Part shown: piece by piece, positions 1-8,042 of the stretch
How the letters are laid out: each line of letters starts with the position of its first letter
Position numbering within the stretch: the stretch's first letter is position 1
Source: JAXLSZ01 sp046330315
GTDB lineage: Bacteria; Actinomycetota; Thermoleophilia; Solirubrobacterales; 70-9
Direction of reading: 5' to 3'
DNA length: 64,000 nt
Assembly: GCA_046330315.1 (NCBI GenBank)
Contig: JAXLSZ010000004.1
Span: 496,001-560,000, forward strand
Position numbers and translations under genes: made by a program
Notes under the pieces: model-generated
What the model was told of the DNA's origin: nothing
What the model saw: only the letters and a program-made list of their open reading frames with translations
The model's database searches: none

Positions 1-59
1 CCGACATCCTCAAGAACATCATCGCCGAGCGGGTGCTCGGCCTGCCGAAGCTGAGGTGA
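1..59 (+). CDS. acyl-CoA dehydrogenase, C-terminal end only
   Basis: Only the last 18 codons are in the window. They read as ILKNIIAERVLGLPKLR, the usual end of acyl-CoA dehydrogenases, where the final helix contributes to FAD binding and tetramer contacts. The stop is 6 bp before the start of a second acyl-CoA dehydrogenase, so the two probably form one operon encoding paired subunits or paralogues. Such pairs are common in actinobacterial fatty-acid or steroid side-chain degradation. The substrate cannot be told from the fragment. Confidence 0.75.
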   Translation, partial: DILKNIIAERVLGLPKLR

Positions 60-65
60 GGTGAG

Positions 66-1175
66 ATGTACTTCGACCTGAACGACACCCAGCGGCAGAT
101 CAAGGAGACCGCGCACGGGTTCCTCACCTCGAAGTACCGAAGCGAGCGGGTGCGGGAGCTGCTCGACTCCGAGCAAGGCTTCGAGGAGTCCGACTGGAAG
201 GAGATGGCCGAGCTCGGCTGGGCGGGCCTGGCGCTCCCCGAGGAGCACGGCGGCCTCGGGCTCGGCGCGGTCGAGCTGGCCGTGGTCTTCGAGGAGATCG
301 GCTACTCGATCGTGCCCACGCCGCTGCTCTCGACCACGATCGCCGGCCTGGCGCTCGCTGCCGGGGGCAGCGAGGAGCAGCGCGAGGCCTACCTCGCCCC
401 CCTCGCCGAGGGCACCCGGCGGGGCACGGTCGCCCTCTGGGACGAGGGCACCCAGGCCCGGATCGGCGAGTGGACGATGGAGGCGCGCACCTCAGGCGAC
501 GGCGTCGTCCTCGACGGCGCCAAGGTGCTGGTCCTCGACGCCGCATCGGCGGACTTCATGCTGGTCGCGACCTCCGACGGGCGCCGCCACATCGTCCCCA
601 CCGACGCCGATGGGGTGACGATCGCCCGCGAGGAGTCGATCGACCTGACCCGGCGCTTCCACACGGTGCGCTTCGACGGGGTCGAGGTTCCCGCGGAGCG
701 CACCTTGCCCGCCGAAGGAGACGCCTACTGGCCGGTCTTCGGGCGGGTTTGCGTGGCCCTATCGGCCGAGCTGACGGGGATCGCCCAGCGCTGCCTGGAG
801 ATGTCGGTCGCCTACGCCGGCGAGCGCCAGCAGTTCGGCCGCCCGATCGGGGCCTACCAGGCGGTCTCGCACCGCTGCGCCTCGATGCTGATGGGCGCCG
901 AGAACTCACGCTCGCTGACCTACTACGCGGCCTGGGCCGCCGACGCCGAGCCCGACTCCCTGCAGCGGGCGGCCTCGATGGCCAAGGCCTACGCCTCCGA
1001 CGCGGGCTGGCACGTCGCCCACGAGGCGATCCAGGTCCACGGCGGGATCGGCTTCACCTGGGAGCACGACCTCCACCTCTACCTGAAGCGGGCCAGGGTG
1101 GACGCGGCCCTGTTCGGCGACGCCCGCTGGCACCGCGAGCGGGTGGCCGAGGGCGCCCTCGCCGTGGCGGCCTGA
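66..1175 (+). CDS. acyl-CoA dehydrogenase family protein
   Basis: This 369-residue protein has the acyl-CoA dehydrogenase layout. The N-terminal helical domain (about 1-110) includes ELGWAGLALPEEHGGLGLG. A shortened middle beta domain follows (about 115-215). The C-terminal helical domain contains the family signature RQQFGRPIGAYQAVSH, and a late HGGIGFTWEHDLHLYLKRA region carries FAD/substrate contacts. The expected reaction is alpha,beta-dehydrogenation of an acyl-CoA with electrons passed to ETF. It is slightly short for the family and the middle domain is degenerate, as in the FadE26-34 paralogues that work as heterodimers. I infer that it pairs with the truncated upstream gene, 6 bp away. 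The start ATG sits at the end of a GAGGTGAG purine run that also spans the upstream stop. Confidence 0.9.
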   Translation: MYFDLNDTQRQIKETAHGFLTSKYRSERVRELLDSEQGFEESDWKEMAELGWAGLALPEEHGGLGLGAVELAVVFEEIGYSIVPTPLLSTTIAGLALAAGGSEEQREAYLAPLAEGTRRGTVALWDEGTQARIGEWTMEARTSGDGVVLDGAKVLVLDAASADFMLVATSDGRRHIVPTDADGVTIAREESIDLTRRFHTVRFDGVEVPAERTLPAEGDAYWPVFGRVCVALSAELTGIAQRCLEMSVAYAGERQQFGRPIGAYQAVSHRCASMLMGAENSRSLTYYAAWAADAEPDSLQRAASMAKAYASDAGWHVAHEAIQVHGGIGFTWEHDLHLYLKRARVDAALFGDARWHRERVAEGALAVAA

Positions 1176-1245
1176 TCCGCCCCCTGCGGCCACCCACGAC
1201 TCCTTCCCGCCCGGCGCCGGCCCACCGGCGGGCCCTTGCCGCGCC

Positions 1246-1259
1246 CACCGGCGCCGGTG
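1246..1259. terminator. possible terminator palindrome between convergent genes
   Basis: CACCGGCGCCGGTG is a perfect 14-bp palindrome in the 150-bp gap between the acyl-CoA dehydrogenase and the convergent MBL gene. A second imperfect repeat (GTGTGGACTTT near 1257 and AAAACTTCACAC near 1287) overlaps it. There is no U-tract, so the terminator role is a guess from position. Confidence 0.3.
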
Positions 1260-1326
1260 TGTGGACTTTCGGGGTCCATGGCAGCAAAACTTCACACAGG
1301 GCCCGGCGTTCGGGAAGCCTCTGCGG

Positions 1327-1998
1327 CTAAGGGTCGGGAAGCCGCTCCACGAAGCGGCCGAAGGCCGCCAGGTCGGTGACCTCGGGGCCGTGGCCGGGGA
1401 GGATGGTGCGCGGCTCCAGGGCGGCGAGGCGGCGGATCGAGCGGCGGTTCTCGGCCGGGTCGTAGGTGAAGATGCGGGGCGGCTCGCGCAGGCCGGGGAG
1501 GGTGGTCGCGAAGCTCATGTTGCGGATCACGTCGCCGCAGATCGCGACCCGGTCGGCCTCGCGGAAGTAGATCACCTCGCCGCGGGCGTGGCCGGGCGCG
1601 TGCACGACCCTGAAGCCGCCGACCTCGTCGCCCTCCCCCAGCACTCGGTCGACGCGGTGCGGGGGCCCTTCCCAGAGGCGCTGGATCAGGCGGTTGAGCG
1701 GGTTGCCGGTCGCCGCCTCCTGCACCGGCCGGCGGCCCTCCATGGCGTCGACGTCGTCGGCATGGCAGGCCAGCGGGACGCCGCGCTCCTCGCAGATCGC
1801 GGCCGCCGCCCCCTGGTGATCGGGGTGCACGTGGGTGAGGGCGAGCAGGGAGAGCTCGCGGCCGGCGATCTCCCGAAGGATGCGGCGGCGGTCCCAGCGG
1901 CGCCCGGCGTCGATCAGCACGTCGCCGGCCAGGTAGACGTTGATCGTCGGTCGCAGCGGCTCGGAGAGCCGCCAGACGCCGTCGGCAATACCTCTCAC
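1327..1998 (-). CDS. MBL-fold metallo-hydrolase
   Basis: This 223-residue metallo-beta-lactamase-fold protein has the metal-binding THVHPDHQG motif (HxHxDH) after strand LLALTHVH. It also has a later zinc histidine in VVHAPGHARGE, the aspartate in AICGDVI and a final ILPGHGPEV histidine. This pattern fits glyoxalase II-like hydrolases that cleave thioesters or similar esters. The GTG start overlaps the stop of the upstream methyltransferase as GTGA, so translation is probably coupled. It is the last gene of a four-gene minus-strand operon. The substrate is unknown. Confidence 0.88.
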   Translation of the reverse strand: MRGIADGVWRLSEPLRPTINVYLAGDVLIDAGRRWDRRRILREIAGRELSLLALTHVHPDHQGAAAAICEERGVPLACHADDVDAMEGRRPVQEAATGNPLNRLIQRLWEGPPHRVDRVLGEGDEVGGFRVVHAPGHARGEVIYFREADRVAICGDVIRNMSFATTLPGLREPPRIFTYDPAENRRSIRRLAALEPRTILPGHGPEVTDLAAFGRFVERLPDP

Positions 1999-2801
1999 GA
2001 ATCGAGCCTGCCGCCGACGAACTGGACCATCCCGCAGAGCCGCTGCTCGGTCAGGGCGAAGCCGCGCTCCTCGAGCGCCGCGGCGATCTCCTCGCGGCCG
2101 AAGAGGCGCATGCCGCTGAGCCGCTCGAGCGCGCCCGCGGCCGCGCCGGCGGGCCCGAGGCCGCGCCGGGCGGAGGTCATCAGGGCGATGCGCCCGCCCG
2201 GGGTCAGCACCCTCCTCATCTCGTCGAGCGCCGCGAGGGGGTCTTCGAAGAGGTGAAGGGCGGCGAAGCAGCAGGCGGCGTCGAAGCTGCGGTCCACGAA
2301 GGGGAGTGCGGTGGCGTCGCCGCGAACCAGCAGCAGGTTCCCAGGGTCGGCGGCGCGAAGCTCGGCGGCGCCCCGGGCCAGCATCGTCTCGGAGGCGTCG
2401 ACGCCCACCACCAGCCCGGAGCCGCCGACCGCCGTCGCGAAGGCACGGGAGAAGTTCCCCGGGCCGCAGGCGACGTCGAGCACGCCGTCGCCGGGGGAGA
2501 GCTCGAGGATCTCGCAGGCGAGCAGCCGCTCCTCCTCCATCCCGGGGCCGCGCGGGCCCTTGACGATGCGGCCGAGCGCGGGGCGCCACCAGCGCTCGTA
2601 GATCCGCGGGACCGCGGAGGTCAGCATCAGGTCCTGGGTGGCGCCGGTGGACGGCAGGGCGCCCCCGAGCAGGTCGAGGTAGCCCTCCCGCGGGAGTCCC
2701 TGCGCGGCCCGCTCCCTCGCCTCGGCGTCGAGGAGCGCCCGGGCCCGCTCCAGCGCGGAACCGGGCTCAGCCACCGCGCGGCTCGCCGCTGTGGTGGGCA
2801 A
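1995..2801 (-). CDS. class I SAM-dependent methyltransferase
   Basis: This protein of about 268 residues is centred on a Rossmann methyltransferase core. VLDVACGPGNFSRAF is SAM motif I, VGVDASETML is the acidic loop, VRGDATALPF is motif II and MRRVLTPGGRIALM is motif IV. About 60 N-terminal residues precede the core and resemble those of UbiE/menaquinone-type methyltransferases. The start is uncertain. TTG at 2801 lies 3 bp after GGAGG but overlaps the upstream gene by 35 bp; GTG at 2774 would overlap by only 8 bp. It is coupled to the downstream MBL hydrolase. The substrate cannot be predicted. Confidence 0.85.
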   Translation of the reverse strand: MPTTAASRAVAEPGSALERARALLDAEARERAAQGLPREGYLDLLGGALPSTGATQDLMLTSAVPRIYERWWRPALGRIVKGPRGPGMEEERLLACEILELSPGDGVLDVACGPGNFSRAFATAVGGSGLVVGVDASETMLARGAAELRAADPGNLLLVRGDATALPFVDRSFDAACCFAALHLFEDPLAALDEMRRVLTPGGRIALMTSARRGLGPAGAAAGALERLSGMRLFGREEIAAALEERGFALTEQRLCGMVQFVGGRLDS

Positions 2802-3000
2802 GGTCCTCCAGCTCGGCTATCCGGCGCTCCCCCTCCAGCCTCGCCGGGTCGTCCGCGGGAAGGCCCTCGATCAGCCTGCGGATCCGGTTGCGGACCTGGA
2901 GCGAGAAGTGGGGGGTCGAGGCGCCCGTGAGCGCCCTGATGTCCTCGGCGGTCACGGCCCGCGATGGGTCGAGCAGGTCGGGTCGCTCGGCCTCGCTCAC
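2767..3000 (-). CDS. 77-aa charged hypothetical protein
   Basis: This short acidic/arginine-rich protein has no cysteines and no membrane segment. It contains AVTAEDIRALTGASTPHF followed by a predicted helix pair (QVRNRIRRLIEGLPADDPAR, then RRIAELEDLAHHSG). The GTG start overlaps the stop of the cell-wall-binding gene as GTGA, and its end overlaps the methyltransferase start. The tight coupling supports a real gene. I do not recognise the family; small helical DNA-binding or adaptor proteins look similar. Confidence 0.65.
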   Translation of the reverse strand: MSEAERPDLLDPSRAVTAEDIRALTGASTPHFSLQVRNRIRRLIEGLPADDPARLEGERRIAELEDLAHHSGEPRGG

Positions 3001-4562
3001 GGCGTGCCGGCTCCCAGGGCGGTCGGCGCCTGATCGGAGTTCACCTGGGTCAGCTCGGCGGCGAAGTCGATCGCCGCCTGCTGGTCGGTGTCGATCGCAT
3101 CCTGGTCGCCGATCACCCAGACGTGGTTGTAGAAGGCGCGGGTGGGGTCGTTCTCGTATCCGGGCTTCACGTCGAGCAGGTAGCCGCGCAGGGGCCCCGG
3201 CAGCGTAGTCGCATTGTCGGTGAGAAGGAGCGGCCCCCAGGTCCCGGCGGCCGAGAGCGGCGCCGCGGCGGCGGCGTCCATCGGCCGGTCGCTGCGGGCG
3301 ACCACGAACCCGTGGCCGGGGTCGTTGACGTTCCAGCCGAAGCTTCCGTCCGCGAAGCGGGCGAAGACGATCGAGTTCGCGACCGGGTCGGCGCGCGAGA
3401 TGCGGACGACCGGCCGCGAGGTGTCGGCGATCTCCTTGAGCACATCCGGGGAGATCGCCGAAGGCGGGCCGATCACGTAGGCCGGGGTCCCCGGCTGGGA
3501 GGCCAGCGCCTTCGCCGTGGCCTCGGGGAGGGAGTCGCGATCGGCGTAGAGAACCGGGTCCCCGGAGCGTGCCGCCCAGGAGGCCGCCGGCATCGCGAAG
3601 GCCGGAGCGTGCTCGGGGGCGATCACGATGTGGTCCGGTGCCAGCCCGACCAGCTCCTGGCGCAGGCGCATCAGCGAGGCCGCGACCGCGGCCGGGTCCC
3701 CGCCCTCGACGTGCCGGGTGTCGAGCCCCTGGGGGACCTCGGCGCCGGGGAGGGCGAATGCCTGGCTGCCCCCGGTGGCGACCGTCCCCTGCGGCGTCAT
3801 CGTGGAGAGCGCGCCCGCCGTCTCCTTGGGGATCCCGCCGGGCCCGGAGATCAGGACCGGGGAGTTGAGCGGGGGGGCGACCAGGGAGGCCGCAGCGATC
3901 CCGCCGCGCCAGTCGCCCTCGGGGACCAGGGTGACCGCCGAGGGGGAGTCGTCGGGCACGGTCGAGGGGAAGGTGGCCAGCGCCGCGGCCGCCGCGTTGG
4001 CCGCGGCGGTGGAGCCGCCTATCCGGGTCGTGTTCTTGGTGGCGAAGGCCGGGAAGCCCAGGTCCTCCGGGGTCTGCCCGGCCGACTTCTCGAGCTGGGT
4101 GGCGGAGCTGGCGATCGGGGGGGCGGGCGAGTCGTCCGCGGAGTCCGAGCGGCCGAGCACGCCGACCGCGAAGAGGATGCCCACGACCGCGGCGGCGAGG
4201 ACGCCGAGGCCCGCCAGGGTCATCCAGAGCGGCAGCGGCTCGTAGGCGTAGTCGAGCTCCTCGTCGACGGGGGCGCGGGGGCGGGGAGGTCCAGCCAGGG
4301 GCCCGCCGCCGGGCCGGCCCGCGGGGGCCTTCCTCGTCGCGGCCCTCGCCGGGGCGGTCGCGGTGGCGGTCGGCGGGCCTGGCGCGGAGGGCGGGGTCGA
4401 AGCCTGGGCCGGGCCCGAGGCGGGGGCCCGCGGCCGCGACCGGTCGGACGCGGCAGCGCGGGAGCCCGCCCCGTTCCCCGAGGCCCGCTCGGCAGCGGGC
4501 GCCGGCGGGGCCGATGCGTTGATCGGCCGCTCGCGCAACCTGTAGAGGCGAAGGCGTGCCAA
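2997..4562 (-). CDS. membrane-anchored cell-wall-binding repeat-like protein
   Basis: From the chosen TTG start this is 521 residues. A Pro/Ala/Arg-rich cytoplasmic stretch (about 1-100) comes first, then one membrane helix around LWMTLAGLGVLAAAVVGILF. The rest is an extracellular region of about 370 residues. Segments such as TTRIGGSTAAANAAAAAL and LVAPPLNSPVLISGP resemble the CW_binding_2 (PF04122) repeat, which attaches proteins to wall polymers. The start is uncertain: GTG at 4571 is three codons upstream and neither has a clear Shine-Dalgarno. It heads the minus-strand operon and is divergent from the M23 peptidase gene, so both probably act on the envelope. Confidence 0.75.
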   Translation of the reverse strand: MARLRLYRLRERPINASAPPAPAAERASGNGAGSRAAASDRSRPRAPASGPAQASTPPSAPGPPTATATAPARAATRKAPAGRPGGGPLAGPPRPRAPVDEELDYAYEPLPLWMTLAGLGVLAAAVVGILFAVGVLGRSDSADDSPAPPIASSATQLEKSAGQTPEDLGFPAFATKNTTRIGGSTAAANAAAAALATFPSTVPDDSPSAVTLVPEGDWRGGIAAASLVAPPLNSPVLISGPGGIPKETAGALSTMTPQGTVATGGSQAFALPGAEVPQGLDTRHVEGGDPAAVAASLMRLRQELVGLAPDHIVIAPEHAPAFAMPAASWAARSGDPVLYADRDSLPEATAKALASQPGTPAYVIGPPSAISPDVLKEIADTSRPVVRISRADPVANSIVFARFADGSFGWNVNDPGHGFVVARSDRPMDAAAAAPLSAAGTWGPLLLTDNATTLPGPLRGYLLDVKPGYENDPTRAFYNHVWVIGDQDAIDTDQQAAIDFAAELTQVNSDQAPTALGAGTP

Positions 4563-4690
4563 GGGCCACACGCTACCGAGCGCAACTGCGATTGCACGGG
4601 AAGGAACCGCGGCGAGCGCCCCGAGCGACTCAGCTAGCCTCGGCCGCCTGCTCGGCCGCCTCAGGCACGGGGCTCCCGCCGGCAGGCCCG

Positions 4691-5920
4691 ATGAGAGCAG
4701 TGAAAGACCGAAAGGCATCCGTTTCCCTGGCTCGCTGCGCACCGGCCGCCATGGCCGCCGCGGCGCTGGCCGCGCTGTGCCTGCTCCTGGGAGCCCCCGG
4801 GGCCCCGGCGGCCGACCTGCAGTCCAAGCTCGACGCCAAGCAGGGCAAGCTGGACCAGGCTCGGGCCCGCGAGGGCGTGCTGACCACGACGATCTCCCGC
4901 TACGGCGATCAGATCGGCAGCCTCGAGGCCGCGGTCGCCAGCCTGCGGCGGCAGGAGGCGGCGGTGCACGCACGCCTGGTCGCCAAGCAGGCCGAGCTGG
5001 ACGCGGCGATCGCCGAGCTGGAAAAGGCCAAGGCGCACCTGGCGATGCTGCGGCGCCACCTCAGGGCGGCGCTGCAGACCCTTCGCGAGCAGCTGGTGAC
5101 GATCTACGAGTCGGGGACGCCCGACGTGCTGACCGTGCTGCTCTCGGCCAAGGGCTTCGACGACCTGGTCGCCCGCGCCGAGTACCTGAAGCGGATCCAG
5201 GGCTCCCAGGAGACGATCGTCGGCCGCGTGCGCGAGCTTCGCAACGAGACCAAGCGGACCGTGCTCCGCCTGGCCGCGGTGAAGAAGAGGATCGAGGCCG
5301 CCCGGGACGCGATCGCCGCCGAGCAGCAGCGCCTCGCCGCGGCGCGGGCCAGCGTGCAGAGCCGCCAGGCCGAGCTGGTCGCGGCCAGGGCGCGGCGCGA
5401 GCAGGCCCTCGCCAAGGTGAGGAGCTCCGAGCAGGAGCTGGAGGGCGACGTCTCGGCGATCCAGGCGAAGATCCAGGAGCAGCTCGCGGCGGCCGCGGAC
5501 ACGACGCCGCTCCCGGCCGGGCCGCTGGGAGCGCCGAGCGCGGCTGGGCTGATCTGGCCCGTGGACGGCCCGGTGGTCTCCCCGTTCGGGTGGCGTTTCG
5601 GCGGCACCGAGATGCACCCCGGCCTCGACATCGCCGTCCCCACCGGAACCCCGATCCGCGCAGCCGCCGCCGGCACCGTCGTGTTCACCGAGCCCGAATC
5701 GGCGAGCGGGGGGTACGGAAACTTCACCTGCATAGACCACGGCGGCGGGCTGCAGACCTGCTACGCGCACCAGGAGTCGTTCGCGGTCTCCGCCGGGCAG
5801 CAGGTCTCCCAGGGCCAGATCATCGGCTACACCGACTGCACGGGCTACTGCTTCGGCCCGCACCTGCACTTCGAGACCCGGGTCAACGGCACCCCCGTGG
5901 ACCCGATGGGATACCTCTAG
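4691..5920 (+). CDS. secreted M23 family peptidase with N-terminal coiled coil (EnvC/RipA-type)
   Basis: This 409-residue protein has a signal peptide (MAAAALAALCLLLGAPGAPA, cleavage near ADLQS). A long coiled coil follows (about 45-270, rich in Lys/Glu/Ala), and then a C-terminal LytM/M23 domain. The zinc-site residues are visible: HPGLDIAVPTGTPI (H and D), and CFGPHLHFETRVNG with the HxH pair. All catalytic motifs are present, so it is probably active. The expected role is cleavage of peptidoglycan cross-bridges during division, with the coiled coil acting as a regulatory arm as in EnvC. The gene ends tail to tail with the hydrolase gene, the two stop codons sharing CTAG. Confidence 0.9.
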   Translation: MRAVKDRKASVSLARCAPAAMAAAALAALCLLLGAPGAPAADLQSKLDAKQGKLDQARAREGVLTTTISRYGDQIGSLEAAVASLRRQEAAVHARLVAKQAELDAAIAELEKAKAHLAMLRRHLRAALQTLREQLVTIYESGTPDVLTVLLSAKGFDDLVARAEYLKRIQGSQETIVGRVRELRNETKRTVLRLAAVKKRIEAARDAIAAEQQRLAAARASVQSRQAELVAARARREQALAKVRSSEQELEGDVSAIQAKIQEQLAAAADTTPLPAGPLGAPSAAGLIWPVDGPVVSPFGWRFGGTEMHPGLDIAVPTGTPIRAAAAGTVVFTEPESASGGYGNFTCIDHGGGLQTCYAHQESFAVSAGQQVSQGQIIGYTDCTGYCFGPHLHFETRVNGTPVDPMGYL

Positions 5921-6648
5921 GCGAGACCCAGGGCCTCGGCGGTCCAGGCCAGGGAGAGCGCCTGCAGCCCGGGGTCGTGCTGCACCGAGCGGTGATCGCC
6001 GCCGGGGACCTCCACCAGTCGCTTCGGCTCCAGCGCCGCCTCGAACAGCCTCCGGGTGCCGGCGATCGGCACCTGAACGTCCCCCTCGGCGTGCTGGAGC
6101 ATCAGCGGCCTGGGCCCGATCGCAGCGGCCGCGGCGAGAAGGTCCTGCCGCTCGAGCCAGTCCCCGAGCGCGTTCCGGTCCGCCTCGAAATCGAGCGCGC
6201 CGGCCCGCAGGCCGGCCGCCAGCAGCGCCCCCTCCGCCGGGCAGATCGCGATCGCCCCGGCGATCTCCGCCTGCGCGGCGGCGGCCAGGATCGCCATGAA
6301 GCCGCCCATGCTCGACCCTCTCACGCAGACCCCTCCCGGGCTTACCCCCTCGACCCCCGCCAGCAGCGCCGCCATCGCCGCCGCGTCCCTGAGCGCGCCG
6401 GGGCCCATGCGGCCGTCGCTGCGCCCGTGGCCGCGCTGGTCGAAGGCGAGCGCCGCCCAGCCCATCGAGGCGGCCCGGGCCGCGAAGTCGGCGTGGTTCT
6501 CCTTGCGGGAGCCGGCGCCGTGGAGGATCACGACCCCCGGCCAGGGTGGCGCCGAGCCGGGCAGCCAGAGCGCGTAGGCGAGGCCCCCGCTGCGGCCGCC
6601 ACGGTCCGGGGGGCGGAGGTCCGATGCCAGGTCGCGGGATGTGCCCAT
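5917..6648 (-). CDS. alpha/beta hydrolase (dienelactone hydrolase/prolyl-peptidase-like)
   Basis: This 243-residue alpha/beta hydrolase has the oxyanion strand VVILHGAGSRKEN, then DQRGHGRSDGR. The nucleophile elbow reads VRGSSMGGFMA (GxSxG, Ser in SSMGG). The acid follows in LMLQHAEGDVQVPIAGT and the catalytic His is in VPGGDHRSVQHD. Family members hydrolyse esters or small peptides; the substrate is unknown. There is no signal peptide, so it is cytoplasmic. It is monocistronic and divergent from lysA. The ATG start was chosen because the longer frame runs into the lysA promoter. Confidence 0.85.
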   Translation of the reverse strand: MGTSRDLASDLRPPDRGGRSGGLAYALWLPGSAPPWPGVVILHGAGSRKENHADFAARAASMGWAALAFDQRGHGRSDGRMGPGALRDAAAMAALLAGVEGVSPGGVCVRGSSMGGFMAILAAAAQAEIAGAIAICPAEGALLAAGLRAGALDFEADRNALGDWLERQDLLAAAAAIGPRPLMLQHAEGDVQVPIAGTRRLFEAALEPKRLVEVPGGDHRSVQHDPGLQALSLAWTAEALGLA

Positions 6649-6712
6649 CCCGCAATGGTTACCGAGTCGGCCCGGGCGCCGCGGCCGGGGGCCCGGCCCG
6701 GCCCCCAACCGT

Positions 6713-6718
6713 CACAAT
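6713..6718 (+). promoter_or_regulatory. -10-like hexamer for leaderless lysA
   Basis: CACAAT lies 10 bp before the ATG at 6729. The same hexamer stands 6 bp before the gene at 11577. If it is the -10 box, transcription starts at or within a few bases of the start codon, and the alternative ATG at 6717 would lie inside the promoter. Confidence 0.45.
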
Positions 6719-6728
6719 GCGGGGCCGG

Positions 6729-8042
6729 ATGCCAGCTCGAGGGGAGACCGAAGCGCCCGCGGCGCACGGCGGCCTCGCCGCCCCGCTCGTCCTGCCCGCC
6801 GACAGCCGGGTCAACGACCGCGGGCACCTCGAGGTCGGGGGGTGCGACCTGGTCGAGGTGGCGGCCGAGTTCGGGACCCCGGCCTACGTCTATTCCGAGC
6901 AGGACATGCGCGGCAGGGCGCGCGCCTACCTGGAGGCGCTGTCGGCCCGCACCGAGTCCTTCGACGTGCTCTACGCGAGCAAGGCGTTTCCCTGCACGGC
7001 GGCCTGCCGCCTCTTCGCCGAGGAGGGCCTCTCCGTGGACGTCGCCTCGGGGGGCGAGCTGAGCCTGGCGCTGCGGGCCGGATGCGACCCCGCGCGGATC
7101 CACCTGCACGGCAACAACAAGTCCGAGGAGGAGATCCTGCTCGCGGCGCGCTCCGGGGTGGGCCATCTGGTCGTCGACTCCTTCGACGAGATCGAGCGCT
7201 GCGAGCGCCTGCTCGACGAGCCGATGAAGGCGCTGATCCGGGTGACGCCGGGCGTCCGCCCCTCCACGCACGACTACGTGCAGACCGGCCAGCTCGACTC
7301 GAAGTTCGGGTTCGGGATCGCCGACGGGCTGGCGGCGCGGGCGATCGAGCGCATCTTCGCCTCCGAGAAGCTGGACCTGGTCGGCCTGCACGTCCACATC
7401 GGCTCACAGATCTTCGACCTGGCGCCATACCAGGCGGCGATCCGCTCGCTGGCGGACCTCGCCGGAGACTGGTGCCGGGTGCTGAACGTCGGGGGCGGCC
7501 TCGGGATCGCCTACCTGGCCGGCGACCGCCCACCGTCGATCGAGGAGTACGTGGAGGCGAAGGTCGCGGCGATCCGCGAGCTCTTCCCCTCCGGCCCGGC
7601 GATCCTGATCGAGCCGGGCCGCTCGCTGGTGGGGAACGCCGGCGTCACCGCCTACCGCGTGGGGACCGTCAAGGAGATCCCCGGTGTGCGCACCTACGTG
7701 GCCGTTGACGGCGGCATGTCCGACAACCTGCGCCCGATGCTCTACGGGTCGCGCTACGAGGCGCTGATCGCCGACCGGGCCGCCGACCCGGCGCGGACGG
7801 CGGCGACCATCGCCGGGATGCACTGCGAGTCCGGCGACGTGATCGTGCGCGACGCCTCCCTCGCCTCGCCGGCCGTCGGCGACGTCCTGGCCGTCGCGGC
7901 CACCGGCGCCTACGGGCACGCGATGGCCAACAACTACAACGGCGTGCCTCGCCCGCCGGTCATCTTCTGCTCCGGCGGAGACGCGAGGATGGTGGTGCGC
8001 CGGGAGACCTACGAGGACCTGGGAAGGAGGGAGCTGGAGTGA
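6729..8042 (+). CDS. lysA: diaminopimelate decarboxylase
   Basis: This 437-residue PLP enzyme decarboxylates meso-diaminopimelate to L-lysine, the last step of lysine synthesis. Visible motifs are VLYASKAF (PLP Lys85), LHVHIGSQIFD, VGGGLGIAY (phosphate-binding glycines), ILIEPGRSLVG, the CESGDVI catalytic cysteine region contributed across the dimer, and TGAYGHAMANNYN. Length and order match the fold-type III family. An ATG at 6717 would add four codons. It heads the lysA-hom unit: the stop overlaps the hom GTG as GTGA, and AAGGAGG lies just before that junction. This ties lysine and threonine supply together. Confidence 0.95.
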   Translation: MPARGETEAPAAHGGLAAPLVLPADSRVNDRGHLEVGGCDLVEVAAEFGTPAYVYSEQDMRGRARAYLEALSARTESFDVLYASKAFPCTAACRLFAEEGLSVDVASGGELSLALRAGCDPARIHLHGNNKSEEEILLAARSGVGHLVVDSFDEIERCERLLDEPMKALIRVTPGVRPSTHDYVQTGQLDSKFGFGIADGLAARAIERIFASEKLDLVGLHVHIGSQIFDLAPYQAAIRSLADLAGDWCRVLNVGGGLGIAYLAGDRPPSIEEYVEAKVAAIRELFPSGPAILIEPGRSLVGNAGVTAYRVGTVKEIPGVRTYVAVDGGMSDNLRPMLYGSRYEALIADRAADPARTAATIAGMHCESGDVIVRDASLASPAVGDVLAVAATGAYGHAMANNYNGVPRPPVIFCSGGDARMVVRRETYEDLGRRELE